The notes beneath the pieces were generated by a model. It saw only the letters and a program-made list of their open reading frames with translations. It was not told the origin of the DNA and made no database searches. The position numbers and the translations under genes are program-made. From positions 1,796 to 8,045 of the forward strand of contig JAOZKO010000120.1 of NCBI GenBank assembly GCA_029935325.1: a stretch of DNA of 6,250 nucleotides, written 5' to 3'. Position 1 is the stretch's first letter, and each line of letters starts with the position of its first letter. Positions 5,895 to 6,250 of the stretch are shown here, in pieces. Source of the DNA: Bacteroidales bacterium. GTDB lineage: Bacteria; Bacteroidota; Bacteroidia; Bacteroidales; UBA1556.

Positions 5895-6250
5895 ATGATA
5901 AGAACAAAGAACTTTAATATCATATTTCTTAAAGGATTAATCCTTGGATCAAGTATTTTTCTTTTTCTTCTATTAGGATTATCATCTTCTGCTCAAAAGC
6001 AATTTGTGCTAAAATCTACTTACCTTTCAAGCCCTGATACATCTTGGGTTTTTATGCCTAGCGTATCCAAGGAGTTTCCTTTGGATAAATATCCGGTTGT
6101 AATACTTTTACACGGTTATGGAGGAAATTATAAGCAATGGAATAGTATTACTGATTTGCAAACTCTTGCAAATAAATATGAGTGCATTGTTGTTTGCCCC
6201 GATGGACTTAAAGATAGTTGGTATTTTGATAGCCCAATATTGAAAGATTC
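5895..6250 (+). CDS. Secreted esterase-family alpha/beta hydrolase, partial (3' end beyond window)
   Basis: N-terminal 118 residues of an exported serine hydrolase of the putative-esterase family (PF00756 type, related to tributyrin esterases, feruloyl esterases and S-formylglutathione hydrolase). A signal peptide is clear: basic start MIRTKNF, hydrophobic core about 9-29, and a likely signal peptidase I site after SSSA (A33/Q34). There is no lipobox Cys. Mature domain features are LLHGYGG (71-77), the oxyanion-hole HG turn after the first core strand, then DLQTLANKYECIVVCPDG (87-104) and SWYFDSP (108-114), all typical of this family. The nucleophile GxSxG, Asp and His lie beyond the window. 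The ATG at 5895 follows the dehydrogenase stop with zero spacing (TAAATG), implying one transcript and probably coupled translation. Natural substrate unknown; extracytoplasmic ester hydrolysis is expected. Confidence 0.88.
   Translation, partial: MIRTKNFNIIFLKGLILGSSIFLFLLLGLSSSAQKQFVLKSTYLSSPDTSWVFMPSVSKEFPLDKYPVVILLHGYGGNYKQWNSITDLQTLANKYECIVVCPDGLKDSWYFDSPILKD

Overview
The window is AT-rich and compact, and everything in it points to a member of the Bacteroidota, probably Bacteroidales-like. Start codons lack Shine-Dalgarno sequences and sit in A-rich leaders. Promoters match the Bacteroidota pattern (TTTG, then TAnnTTTG), and the AAA+ ATPase/DUF4143 protein is of a type common in that phylum. 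Species cannot be named from this sequence alone. All recognisable genes lie on the + strand.

Layout: (1) Bases 1-204 are a non-coding leader with a 55-bp perfect direct repeat (1-55 and 146-200) and a run of short ~10-nt units. (2) 205-942 is aroE, shikimate dehydrogenase. (3) 1039-2235 is a stand-alone ATP-binding protein of the AAA_14/DUF4143 type with its own textbook promoter. (4) 2236-2628 is a 393-bp intergenic region with three hairpins in a row, two of them sharing the loop CTTCA, resembling REP-type palindromes. (5) 2629-4982 holds a SulP anion transporter with a STAS domain followed 32 bp later by a beta-carbonic anhydrase, most likely a bicarbonate/CO2 handling operon. (6) 5097-5894 is a short-chain dehydrogenase whose stop codon directly abuts the start of a secreted esterase-family alpha/beta hydrolase (5895 to beyond the window edge).

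How they work together: the transporter and carbonic anhydrase form a clear functional pair (anion uptake plus CO2/HCO3- interconversion). The dehydrogenase and esterase are probably co-transcribed but have no obvious shared pathway. aroE and the ATPase appear to be independent units.

I did not find a convincing new multi-gene system. The items most worth a second look are the duplicated leader in front of aroE, the hairpin cluster before the transporter, the promoter evidence that moves the ATPase start, and a promoter that would give the dehydrogenase an almost leaderless mRNA.
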